DNA of 64,000 bases, taken from Mesostigma viride. Its lineage: Eukaryota > Streptophyta > Mesostigmatophyceae > Mesostigmatales > Mesostigmataceae. The DNA is taken from contig RPFO01000156.1 in assembly GCA_009746045.1 (NCBI GenBank), positions 5,625,900 to 5,689,899 on the forward strand, given 5' to 3'. The notes under the pieces were generated by a model, which searched no databases, was not told the DNA's origin, and saw nothing but the letters and a program-made list of their open reading frames with translations. Both the position numbers and the translations under genes were made by a program. Shown here one piece after another: positions 1 to 12,000 of the stretch; the stretch's first letter is position 1, and each line of letters starts with the position of its first letter.

Positions 1-39
1 AGTATGGGTATTTCTGCCCTCTGACACAGTCACGCGCAG

Positions 40-73
40 GATGGATATCTTTGAGGTGATGGTGGACGCTGAG
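40..73 (+). CDS. PI3K exon 1 of the window (small)
   Basis: A 34-bp open stretch sits between CAG (37-39) and GT (74-75). It reads MDIFEVMVDAE and joins in frame to the next exon at 1086, giving EVMVDAE followed by FRESVADVYQWAVSR. This resembles the end of the p110 adaptor-binding domain. It is short, so the call rests on the frame match and the splice sites. The first base pair of the reading frame must come from an exon upstream of the window. Confidence 0.5.
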
Positions 74-3000
74 GTGTTCTCCGCTGTCGTGTTTTGGGGG
101 TCATGCATCGGTGTTGGCGGTGTGGGCATCGTTTGTTTGTTTGTGTGCCTCCCGACGTTCTTTCCCTTTGCCTTCCTTTTGGCTGCTGTGCCGACTGTCT
201 GGTTGAGTCCCTGTTTGTTGCGTGTTCTATGTCTTGTTTGCTCACATACTCGGTGGCAGCTTCGTTGCTGTATCTGTCATCTTTGCTCACGGCCCCTTGA
301 TGAATGTATTTTTCTTATTTGTTGTTTGCTGTATCTGTCATCTTTGCTCATTGCTCCTCGCTGAATGGTTTTTCTTATTTGCTGTTTGCTGTATCTGTCA
401 TCTTTGCTCACTGCCCCTAGTTGGATGTTTTTCCCTTATTTGATCCATGTGTTGCTTTTTCTGCTGTTTGTACTTGCTGTCCAGCTTGCTTTATGTGTGT
501 CATAACAAAAACATCATTCCCTTGCCTTGGTCATGATACGATGGTTTTCTTGCGAACACATCGCCACATCCTTTTGAACAATATCGTTGTTCCTGTCTGT
601 CATTGTCCTGATTAGGCTATTCGTTCCTATATGTCATTGTTCCTATGCCCAGGCCTCATCGTGCACATCCCCGCAGATGGCCCGCTGCCGCGAATAATCA
701 CCCCTGATGGTGCTATCCCCTCATTACCCTCATTTCATGACTTTGATTCTTCCCCTAGATGGCCCGCTGCCGCGAGTAATCACCCCTGATGGTGCTATCC
801 CTCTCATTACCCTCATTTCATGACTTTGATTCTTCCCCTAGATGACCCGCTGCCGCGAGTAATCACCCCTGATGGTGCTACCCCTCTCATTACCCTCATT
901 TCACGACTTTGATTCTTCCCCTAGATGGCCCGCTGCCGCGAGTAATCACCCCTGATGGTGCTATCCCTCTCATTACCCTCATTTCATGACTTTAATTCTT
1001 CCCCTAGATGACCCAGCTCCGCGAGTAATCATCCCTAACATGGTTATCCCTATGATCACTATCATGGCTCCTATTCATCCCCCAGATGACCCGGTTCCGC
1101 GAATCCGTGGCCGACGTCTACCAGTGGGCGGTCAGCCGCTTCGGACGCAAGGCACTCCGCTACGCCGAGGAGGCCGAGGTCAACACGGGAAGGCTGCCTG
1201 CCGTGGGGCTCATCGTCGTCGACCTGCCGCCGCCAGGGTCCCTGGGCTGGCCCTCTATGAGCCTGGGGGGGGCTGGAGGCCTGGCGGGCGGGGGTCCGGG
1301 GGGAGGGTTTGAGGGGGGGGAGCCTGGGTCGGTTCGGGGCCCCGGTTTCCCCCCCTCTGGCCAGCGCCAGCTGGCGTTTTATTGCCACCGGGACGCGGGC
1401 GTTCTGGATCTGCTGGAGGAGACGTTGCGACGGTTGGGGGCGAGGGACGGTGGTGGCGCGCTCGGTGGGGGTGGGGGCGCCGACGGGGGCAGTTTGGAGT
1501 ATATCTTCAAGGTGGGCGCTGGAGGACCTTATGTCGTAACGCATTGTTGTTGTTTTCACGTACACTGTCATGGTGCGCAATGTTTTGTCTGCTGGGAGCA
1601 TATCGTCACGGTGAGGGCGGTCCACCTTGTATCTTAAAGTTTGGTGTCCTCTTATGTGTATCGCCATGGCGCGCGCGGTTAGTGTTGCTTGGAGGACATC
1701 TCCAGGGTGAGGCCAACTACATGGGTTTCTTTGCGAAGCCATAAGCCGGGGAACTTGGTATCACAAAAGGGGGGAAATGTTATTACATTTTGTAATCTAA
1801 TTATGAAGTGTGCCATGGCGTGCGGTATCTGTTCTGGTGGGAAGTTGTCCTTGAGGGCATGTGCTGGTTAGAATGTGCCGGTAGAATGTGCCGGTAGAAT
1901 GTGCTGATAAAATGTGCTGGGCTAATTCTAATGCCTAGCAACCCACACGCATGCCAGCTGCCTGTTGGATCTGTGCCTGTGTTCAAATTTCCCCATCAGT
2001 GCTGTGTTATTGCTATTAATTGCATGGTACTATCTTAACTGTGGCAATTTGGTGGGTGCTGATGAAAGTTTTCCTGTCTTAGGTCCTCCTATCAGCTTTC
2101 CCTACTTGCATGTTTCCATATATCCTCCCATCACGTCTTGCATCCCCCCATCACGTCTTGCATCCCCCCATCACGTCTTGCATCCCCCCATCACGTCTTA
2201 CATCCCCCCATCACGTCTTACATCCCCCCATCACGTCTTACATCCTCCCATAACATCTGACATCCTCCCATCACGTCTTGCATCCTCCCATCACGTCTTA
2301 CATCCTCCCATCACGTCTTGCATACCCCCATCACGTCTTGCATCCCCCCATCACGTCTTACATCCCCCCATCACGTCTTACATCCTCCCATAACATCTGA
2401 CATCCTCCCATCACGTCTTGCATCCTCCCATCACGTCTTACATCCTCCCATCACGTCTTGCATCCCCACATCACGTCTTACATCCTCCCATCACGTCTTG
2501 CATCCCCCCATCACGTCTTATATCCTCCCATCAGGTCTTATATCCTCCCATCACGTCTTATATCCTCCCATCACGTCTTGCATCCCCCCATCACGTCTTA
2601 TATCCTCCCATCACGTCTTATATCCTCCCATCACGTCTTATATCCTCCCATCACGTCTTGCATCCTCCCATCAGGTCTTATATCCTCCCATCAGGTCTTA
2701 TATCCTCCCATCACGTCTTATATCCTCCCATAATGTCTGACATCTCCTACCATGTCACATATGCTCCCATCATGTCTTACATCTCCTACCATGTCCTTCA
2801 AATCCTTCGCCTGCCTTCATACCCACTGGGAATCCGAGCAGTTGCCCCACACCCACCAATCCCTGGCCTGGCCGAGTACCATTCTGCTCCCCTACCTGTA
2901 TCATGTCTTCTATCCCCCCATCCTCATGTCTGCCGTATCCCCCCTCACGGCGCTCCCACCCACAGATCCCTGGACTGGCCGAATACCTCGAAGAGAGCGC

Positions 3001-6000
3001 GCCCCTGTGCGCATACACCTACGTCCAGAGCCAGTGGGCGACCCGGCAGACTGTGCGCCTCATGCTCACGCGGCGGCCACCCTGGAGCCGCCTGCGACGG
3101 CGCCACCTGGCGGAACGCCCGATCACCAGCACGACGTCGCTCGTCGAGGACCCCCAGTTCTGGTCCCTGCTCATGCAGGAGGCCGCGCCTCCCTGGGCGA
3201 TCCCGCGGCCCGAAGGTGAGGACACTTTTTACCCAGAGGCCGACCCGCCGTGCATACGAAGCCTGGGGGTGGTGAAAATGATCCAAATGGGGGCCCCCGC
3301 GACAATCGATAATCCCCACCCTCACGGCCAACCCCCGATCGTCCATCACCACCACAGTCACTTATACCATCATCCGCATCGGAGTACCTTACTTACCGGC
3401 ACAGGAGGACTCGCGGGGTCTGTGCTGGCGGGGAGCCAGCATAGCGGTGGCGCCGATGCCAGCTATGGCATGCCGCATTGGGACCCCAAGCGGCCGTGGG
3501 AGGTGGTTACAAGCCCCCGGGGGGGGCCCGCCCCCGCCCCCGGGGAGCACGGGAATGGCAGCAGCGGCGCAGATGCCGGTGGTATGCCGGCGGTGACGTC
3601 CCCGCCGGCATTACTGCAGCGGCGCAAGGAACAGTTCCTAGCCAAGCACGAGCTCTCCCTGGACACGTCCTCTTCCAATAAATCAGTAGACACTGGGGGT
3701 GGGGCTGTGGCAGGAGGGGGGGGCAGGGCCACGCCGGGGGGGGGCGCCACGACCACCCCCGGTGGGCCCTCGACGGGCCCCGCCGGCACCGAGGGCGCCA
3801 GCACTAAAGCAGGGGTCACAACCAGCGGTGGCCTCTCTGCCCCACCCCCGCTGTTGGCGGTGTCCGCGTCGCGTGAAGCATCGCTGTGCGCGGCGCACAC
3901 CTTGCCAAGCAGCCCCCCCCACAGCGCGGTCATGGTGTGCCTGCGGGATATCCTGTGGCGGGGCGCGCGTGCGGCGATGACGCCCGAAGAGAAGACGCTC
4001 CTGTGGAGCCACCGGCACCACGTGTGGTCGCTCTCGCACTCCCTCCCTCGCGTGCTGGCCGCGCTCCCTCCCCCCACGCTCACCGTGCTCACCCCGAGGT
4101 CCTCTAGGGACCGCAGGGGGCAGGCCGCGGCCGCGGGCGGGGGCGGGGGGCTATCGAAGCCAGGCGACCTGGACAGCCCCGGCCGCCTTGCGCGCATGAA
4201 CGGGGACTGCCACCTGTGGATTTCACACCAGCTGCTGCGGGCGTGGCCCGCGCTGGACCCCGTGGATGCGCTGGAGCTGCTGAGCATATCCAACGCGCTG
4301 AACGACCCCGTCGTCGTGGGGTACGCGATCTCGTGCGTTGCTTCGATGCCAGACCGCGAGCTGGCGGATATCCTGCCGCAGCTCACGCAGGTGGGTGGTA
4401 GAATGTTGCGTTCAGACATCCTGCCGCAGGTCACGCAGGGGGGTGGTACAAGTCACATTTTCTGATGGTAGGGTGGGTGGTGGTGGTGGTGGTGGTAGTG
4501 GTGGTATGAGGAGGAGTAGGATTAGAAGCAGTAGGTGTAGTGGGCAGAGGCGGAGGGGAGGGAAGGGGGAGGAGGAGGGGGAGGAGGATTAGAAGCAGTA
4601 AGTGTAGTAGGCAGAGGCCGAGGGGAGGGAAGGGGTAGGGGTAGGGGGATTGGGAGGGGAGTTAGGGGGGAGGGGAGTTAGCAGTACAGGGTAGTAATGG
4701 AGACGTAATGGTGAACAACCAAAGTATACCTCTTGAAATAAATGATGCCATGTTGGGCACACGAGATGAGTGGGCCATGTTGAATCTGGAGGGCGGGTGG
4801 GACCTTGTTGCAACGGTGGGGGGGTTGGTATTTGTTGCGTTTGTGGGGCTCCTGAAAGACAAAATCAGATTTAAAGGAACAATGCTCCTCAACTAAATGT
4901 GGTACTTTGCATGCGATTGGGACGATATGGTGGGGTTCTAAGTCGGGCGCTGCGCTCTTGTCGAGCATGCATTTGTATCGTTCGTGTATTAAGCATTTTG
5001 ACTGGGAATGCACGGTGGGGGTGGGAGTGGGGGTGGGGGCGGGGGCGGGGGCCGGGCACCGTGTTCTCCTTGGATCGCCGCATGCAGACGCTGATGACAC
5101 GCGGCAAATGCAGCCTCGCGCTCGCCCGCTTCCTGGTCGCGCGCATGGTCGGCTCCCCCTACGAGCTGGGCCACGTCATGTTCTGGCACCTCAAGGCGGA
5201 GATGTCCATCCACAGCAACGCAACCGAGGTGGGGGGGCCAGTGGGCACAGGCGCTTGGGTGCGGTAAACCCTATGGACACAATCATACGCTGACACCAGA
5301 GACTAGACACTAAACACGAGGGCACGAGGGCACAACACTAACGAGGGCACAAGGGCATCAGGGCACCAGGGCACAAGGGCATGAGGGCGCGAGGGCACAA
5401 GGGCACAAGGGCACGAGGGCGCAAGGACACAAGGGCACAAGGGCATGAGGGCGCGAGGGCACAAGGATCACAGGAAGTGGTTGCATGACTCGGCATGCGC
5501 TAGGGTGTGCTAAACTCTAGACCCTACACCGTATGCCCTGCAGCCTACGCTGTACGCTCAATACTCGATCGTGCAGGAGGTTGGTGGGCTTGCGGGTTGT
5601 ACGCCCTAGACAAGAGACACCAGGCCTTTGACGATGGGATGTAGACCCTAGGCATGGGACAACAGACAAGATACAAGCGACGATGTGCTTTAGACCCTAC
5701 GCGCCATACGACAGTGGACAAGATGGGATCGACCATAGACACGAGGCAGTAGACAGGAGGCATGGTTGGTATAGGCATGGTCGGCTGCATAGCAGCACCA
5801 CAATGGATTCATAGACACAAGGCAGTAGACAGGGGGCATGGTTGGTGTAGGCATGGCATGCTACATAGCAGCACCACAATGGATTCATAGCTTCTATCTA
5901 GTTCAACGAATAAGCAAGACCCCCTCCTCTGTGTCACCCTCCGCTCCTGCTGTTCTATTCCCTGGTACCGACGCTGGCTCTGGTCATATGTACCGTACTG

Positions 6001-9000
6001 TTTGGGGTGTTCTGTCGTACCTTCTGCTCCCGCTCTTGCCCACGTACTTCGATCCAGTACTATTTGGGGTGTTCTGTCGTACCTTCTGCTCCCGCTCTTG
6101 CCCACGTTATTCGATCCAGTACTATTTGGGGTGTTCTGTCGTACCTTCTGCCCCCGCTCTTGCCCACGTTATTCGATCCAGTGGGGTGTTCTGTCGTACC
6201 TTCTGCTCCCGCTCTTGCCCACGTTATTCGATCCAGTACTATTTGGGGTGTTCTGTCGTACCTTCTGCCCCCGCTCTTGCCCACGTACTTCGATCCAGTA
6301 CTATTTGGGGTGTTCTGTCGTACCTTCTGCTCCCGCTCTTGCCCACGTTATTCGATCCAGTGGGGTGTTCTGTCGTACCTTCTGCCCCCGCTCTTGCCCA
6401 CGTACTTCGATCCAGTACTATTTGGGGTGTTCTGTCGTACCTTCTGCTCCCGCTCTTGCCCACGTTATTCGATCCAGTACTATTTGGGGTGTTCTGTCGT
6501 ACCTTCTGCTCCCGCTCTTGCCCACGTTATTCGATCCAGTACTATTTGGGGTGTTCTGTCGTACCTTCTGCCCCCGCTCTTGCCCACGTTATTCGATCCA
6601 GTACTATTTGGGGTGTTCTGTCGTACCTTCTGCTCCCGCTCTTGCCCACGTTATTCGATCCAGTACTATTTGGGGTGTTCTGTCGTACCTTCTGCCCCCG
6701 CTCTTGCCCACGTTATTCGATCCAGTACTATTTGGGGTGTTCTGTCGTACCTTCTGCCCCCGCTCTTGCCCACGTTATTCGATCCAGTACTATTTGGGGT
6801 GTTCTGTCGTACCTTCTGCTCCCGCTCTTGCCCACGTTATTCGATCCAGTACTATTTGGGGTGTTCTGTCGTACCTTCTGCTCCCGCTCTTGCCCACGTA
6901 CTTCGATCCAGTACTATTTGGGGTGTTCTGTCGTACCTTCTGCTCCCGCTCTTGCCCACGTTATTCGATCCAGTACTATTTGGGGTGTTCTGTCGTACCT
7001 TCTGCCCCCGCTCTTGCCCACGTTATTCGATCCAGTACTATTTGGGGTGTTCTGTCGTACCTTCTGCTCCCGCTCTTGCCCACGTTATTCGATCCAGTGG
7101 GGTGTTCTGTCGTACCTTCTGCCCCCGCTCTTGCCCACGTTATTCGATCCAGTACTATTTGGGGTGTTCTGTCGTACCTTCTGCTCCCGCTCTTGCCCAC
7201 GTACTTCGATCCAGTGGGGTGTTCTGTCGTACCTTCTGCTCCCGCTCTTGCCCACGTTATTCGATCCAGTACTATTTGGGGTGTTCTGTCGTACCTTCTG
7301 CCCCCGCTCTTGCCCACGTTATTCGATCCAGTACTATTTGGGGTGTTCTGTCGTACCTTCTGCCCCGCTCTTGCCCACGTTATTCGATCCAGTACTATTT
7401 GGGGTGTTCTGTCGTACCTTCTGCTCCCGCTCTTGCCCACGTTATTCGATCCAGTACTATTTGGGGTGTTCTGTCGTACCTTCTGCCCCCGCTCTTGCCC
7501 ACGTTATTCGATCCAGTACTATTTGGGGTGTTCTGTCGTACCTTCTGCCCCCGCTCTTGCCCACGTTATTCGATCCAGTACTATTTGGGGTGTTCTGTCG
7601 TACCTTCTGCTCCCGCTCTTGCCCACGTACTTCGATCCAGTACTATTTGGGGTGTTCTGTCGTACCTTCTGCTCCCGCTCTTGCCCACGTTATTCGATCC
7701 AGTACTATTTGGGGTGTTCTGTCGTACCTTCTGCCCCGCTCTTGCCCACGTTATTCGATCCAGTACTATTTGGGGTGTTCTGTCGTACCTTCTGCTCCCG
7801 CTCTTGCCCACGTTATTCGATCCAGTACTATTTGGGGTGTTCTGTCGTACCTTCTGCCCCGCTCTTGCCCACGTTATTCGATCCAGTACTATTTGGGGTG
7901 TTCTGTCGTACCTTCTGCCCCCGCTCTTGCCCACGTTATTCGATCCAGTACTATTTGGGGTGTTCTGTCGTACCTTCTGCTCCCGCTCTTGCCCACGTTA
8001 TTCGATCCAGTACTATTTGGGGTGTTCTGTCGTACCTTCTGCCCCCGCTCTTGCCCACGTTATTCGATCCAGTACTATTTGGGGTGTTCTGTCGTACCTT
8101 CTGCTCCCGCTCTTGCCCACGTTATTCGATCCAGTACTATTTGGGGTGTTCTGTCGTACCTTCTGCTCCCGCTCTTGCCCACGTTATTCGATCCAGTACT
8201 ATTTGGGGTGTTCTGTCGTACCTTCTGCTCCCGCTCTTGCCCACGTTATTCGATCCAGTACTATTTGGGGTGTTCTGTCGTACCTTCTGCCCCGCTCTTG
8301 CCCACGTTATTCGATCCAGTACTATTTGGGGTGTTCTGTCGTACCTTCTGCTCCCGCTCTTGCCCACGTACTTCGATCCAGTACTATTTGGGGTGTTCTG
8401 TCGTACCTTCTGCTCCCGCTCTTGCCCACGTTATTCGATCCAGTACTATTTGGGGTGTTCTGTCGTACCTTCTGCTCCCGCTCTTGCCCACGTTATTCGA
8501 TCCAGTACTATTTGGGGTGTTCTGTCGTACCTTCTGCCCCGCTCTTGCCCACGTTATTCGATACAGTACTATTTGGGGTGTTCTGTCGTACCTTCTGCTC
8601 CCGCTCTTGCCCACGTTATTCGATCCAGTACTATTTGGGGTGTTCTGTCGTACCTTCTGCTCCCGCTCTTGCCCACGTATTCGATCCAGTACTATTTGGG
8701 GTGTTCTGTCGTACCTTCTGCCCCCGCTCTTGCCCACGTTATTCGATCCAGTACTATTTGGGGTGTTCTGTCGTACCTTCTGCTCCCGCTCTTGCCCACG
8801 TTATTCGATCGAGTGGGGTGTTCTGTCGTACCTTCTGCCCCGCTCTTGCCCACGTTATTCGATCCAGTACTATTTGGGGTGTTCTGTCGTACCTTCTGCT
8901 CCCGCTCTTGCCCACGTTATTCGATCCAGTACTATTTGGGGTGTTCTGTCGTACCTTCTGCTCCCGCTCTTGCCCACGTTATTCGATCCAGTACTATTTG

Positions 9001-12000
9001 GGGTGTTCTGTCGTACCTTCTGCTCCCGCTCTTGCCCACGTTATTCGATCCAGTACTATTTGGGGTGTTCTGTCGTACCTTCTGCTCCCGCTCTTGCCCA
9101 CGTTATTCGATCCAGTACTATTTGGGGTGTTCTGTCGTACCTTCTGCTCCCGCTCTTGCCCACGTTATTCGATCCAGTACTATTTGGGGTGTTCTGTCGT
9201 ACCTTCTGCTCCCGCTCTTGCCCACGTTATTCGATCCAGTACTATTTGGGGTGTTCTGTCGTACCTTCTGCTCCCGCTCTTGCCCACGTTATTCGATCCA
9301 GTACTATTTGGGGTGTTCTGTCGTACCTTCTGCCCCGCTCTTGCCCACGTTATTCGATCCAGTACTATTTGGGGTGTTCTGTCGTACCTTCTGCTCCCGC
9401 TCTTGCCCACGTATTCGATCCAGTACTATTTGGGGTGTTCTGTCGTACCTTCTGCCCCCGCTCTTGCCCACGTTATTCGATCCAGTACTATTTGGGGTGT
9501 TCTGTCGTACCTTCTGCCCCCGCTCTTGCCCACGTTATTCGATCCAGTACTATTTGGGGTGTTCTGTCGTACCTTCTGCTCCCGCTCTTGCCCACGTTAT
9601 TCGATCCAGTACTATTTGGGGTGTTCTGTCGTACCTTCTGCTCCCGCTCTTGCCCACGTTATTCGATCCAGTACTATTTGGGGTGTTCTGTCGTACCTTC
9701 TGCTCCCGCTCTTGCCCACGTTATTCGATCCAGTACTATTTGGGGTGTTCTGTCGTACCTTCTGCTCCCGCTCTTGCCCACGTTATTCGATCCAGTACTA
9801 TTTGGGGTGTTCTGTCGTACCTTCTGCTCCCGCTCTTGCCCACGTTATTCGATCCAGTGGGGTGTTCTGTCGTACCTTCTGCTCCCGCTCTTGCCCACGT
9901 TATTCGATCCAGTACTATTTGGGGTGTTCTGTCGTACCTTCTGCCCCCGCTCTTGCCCACGTTATTCGATCCAGTACTATTTGGGGTGTTCTGTCGTACC
10001 TTCTGCTCCCGCTCTTGCCCACGTTATTCGATCCAGTACTATTTGGGGTGTTCTGTCGTACCTTCTGCTCCCGCTCTTGCCCACGTTATTCGATCCAGTA
10101 CTATTTGGGGTGTTCTGTCGTACCTTCTGCTCCCGCTCTTGCCCACGTTATTCGATCCAGTGGGGTGTTCTGTCGTACCTTCTGCTCCCGCTCTTGCCCA
10201 CGTTATTCGATCCAGTACTATTTGGGGTGTTCTGTCGTACCTTCTGCTCCCGCTCTTGCCCACGTTATTCGATCCAGTACTATTTGGGGTGTTCTGTCGT
10301 ACCTTCTGCCCCGCTCTTGCCCACGTTATTCGATCCAGTACTATTTGGGGTGTTCTGTCGTACCTTCTGCTCCCGCTCTTGCCCACGTTATTCGATCCAG
10401 TACTATTTGGGGTGTTCTGTCGTACCTTCTGCTCCCGCTCTTGCCCACGTTATTCGATCCAGTACTATTTGGGGTGTTCTGTCGTACCTTCTGCTCCCGC
10501 TCTTGCCCACGTTATTCGATCCAGTACTATTTGGGGTGTTCTGTCGTACCTTCTGCCCCGCTCTTGCCCACGTTATTCGATCCAGTACTATTTGGGGTGT
10601 TCTGTCGTACCTTCTGCCCCGCTCTTGCCCACGTTATTCGATCCAGTACTATTTGGGGTGTTCTGTCGTACCTTCTGCTCCCGCTCTTGCCCACGTTATT
10701 CGATCCAGTACTATTTGGGGTGTTCTGTCGTACCTTCTGCTCCCGCTCTTGCCCACGTTATTCGATCCAGTACTATTTGGGGTGTTCTGTCGTACCTTCT
10801 GCTCCCGCTCTTGCCCACGTTATTCGATCCAGTGGGGTGTTCTGTCGTACCTTCTGCTCCCGCTCTTGCCCACGTTATTCGATCCAGTACTATTTGGGGT
10901 GTTCTGTCGTACCTTCTGCTCCCGCTCTTGCCCACGTTATTCGATCCAGTACTATTTGGGGTGTTCTGTCGTACCTTCTGCTCCCGCTCTTGCCCACGTT
11001 ATTCGATCCAGTACTATTTGGGGTGTTCTGTCGTACCTTCTGCCCCGCTCTTGCCCACGTTATTCGATCCAGTACTATTTGGGGTGTTCTGTCGTACCTT
11101 CTGCTCCCGCTCTTGCCCACGTTATTCGATCCAGTACTATTTGGGGTGTTCTGTCGTACCTTCTGCCCCGCTCTTGCCCACGTTATTCGATCCAGTACTA
11201 TTTGGGGTGTTCTGTCGTACCTTCTGCCCCGCTCTTGCCCACGTTATTCGATCCAGTACTATTTGGGGTGTTCTGTCGTACCTTCTGCTCCCGCTCTTGC
11301 CCACGTTATTCGATCCAGTACTATTTGGGGTGTTCTGTCGTACCTTCTGCCCCGCTCTTGCCCACGTTATTCGATCCAGTACTATTTGGGGTGTTCTGTC
11401 GTACCTTCTGCTCCCGCTCTTGCCCACGTTATTCGATCCAGTACTATTTGGGGTGTTCTGTCGTACCTTCTGCCCCGCTCTTGCCCACGTTATTCGATCC
11501 AGTACTATTTGGGGTGTTCTGTCGTACCTTCTGCTCCCGCTCTTGCCCACGTTATTCGATCCAGTACTATTTGGGGTGTTCTGTCGTACCTTCTGCTCCC
11601 GCTCTTGCCCACGTTATTCGATCCAGTACTATTTGGGGTGTTCTGTCGTACCTTCTGCTCCCGCTCTTGCCCACGTTATTCGATCCAGTACTATTTGGGG
11701 TGTTCTGTCGTACCTTCTGCTCCCGCTCTTGCCCACGTTATTCGATCCAGTACTATTTGGGGTGTTCTGTCGTACCTTCTGCTCCCGCTCTTGCCCACGT
11801 TATTCGATCCAGTACTATTTGGGGTGTTCTGTCGTACCTTCTGCTCCCGCTCTTGCCCACGTTATTCGATCCAGTACTATTTGGGGTGTTCTGTCGTACC
11901 TTCTGCTCCCGCTCTTGCCCACGTTATTCGATCCAGTACTATTTGGGGTGTTCTGTCGTACCTTCTGCTCCCGCTCTTGCCCACGTTATTCGATCCAGTA

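Noticed and set aside
1965-3275. Frames of 140-285 codons rich in His/Ser/Pro/Ile
   Set aside because: They arise from the 20-bp CATCCTCCCATCACGTCTTA repeat in PI3K intron 2.
3216-3400. An extra intron in PI3K exon 3 starting at GT 3216
   Set aside because: The donor looks good but no convincing acceptor or frame change was found and the frame stays open; left as a single exon with a note.
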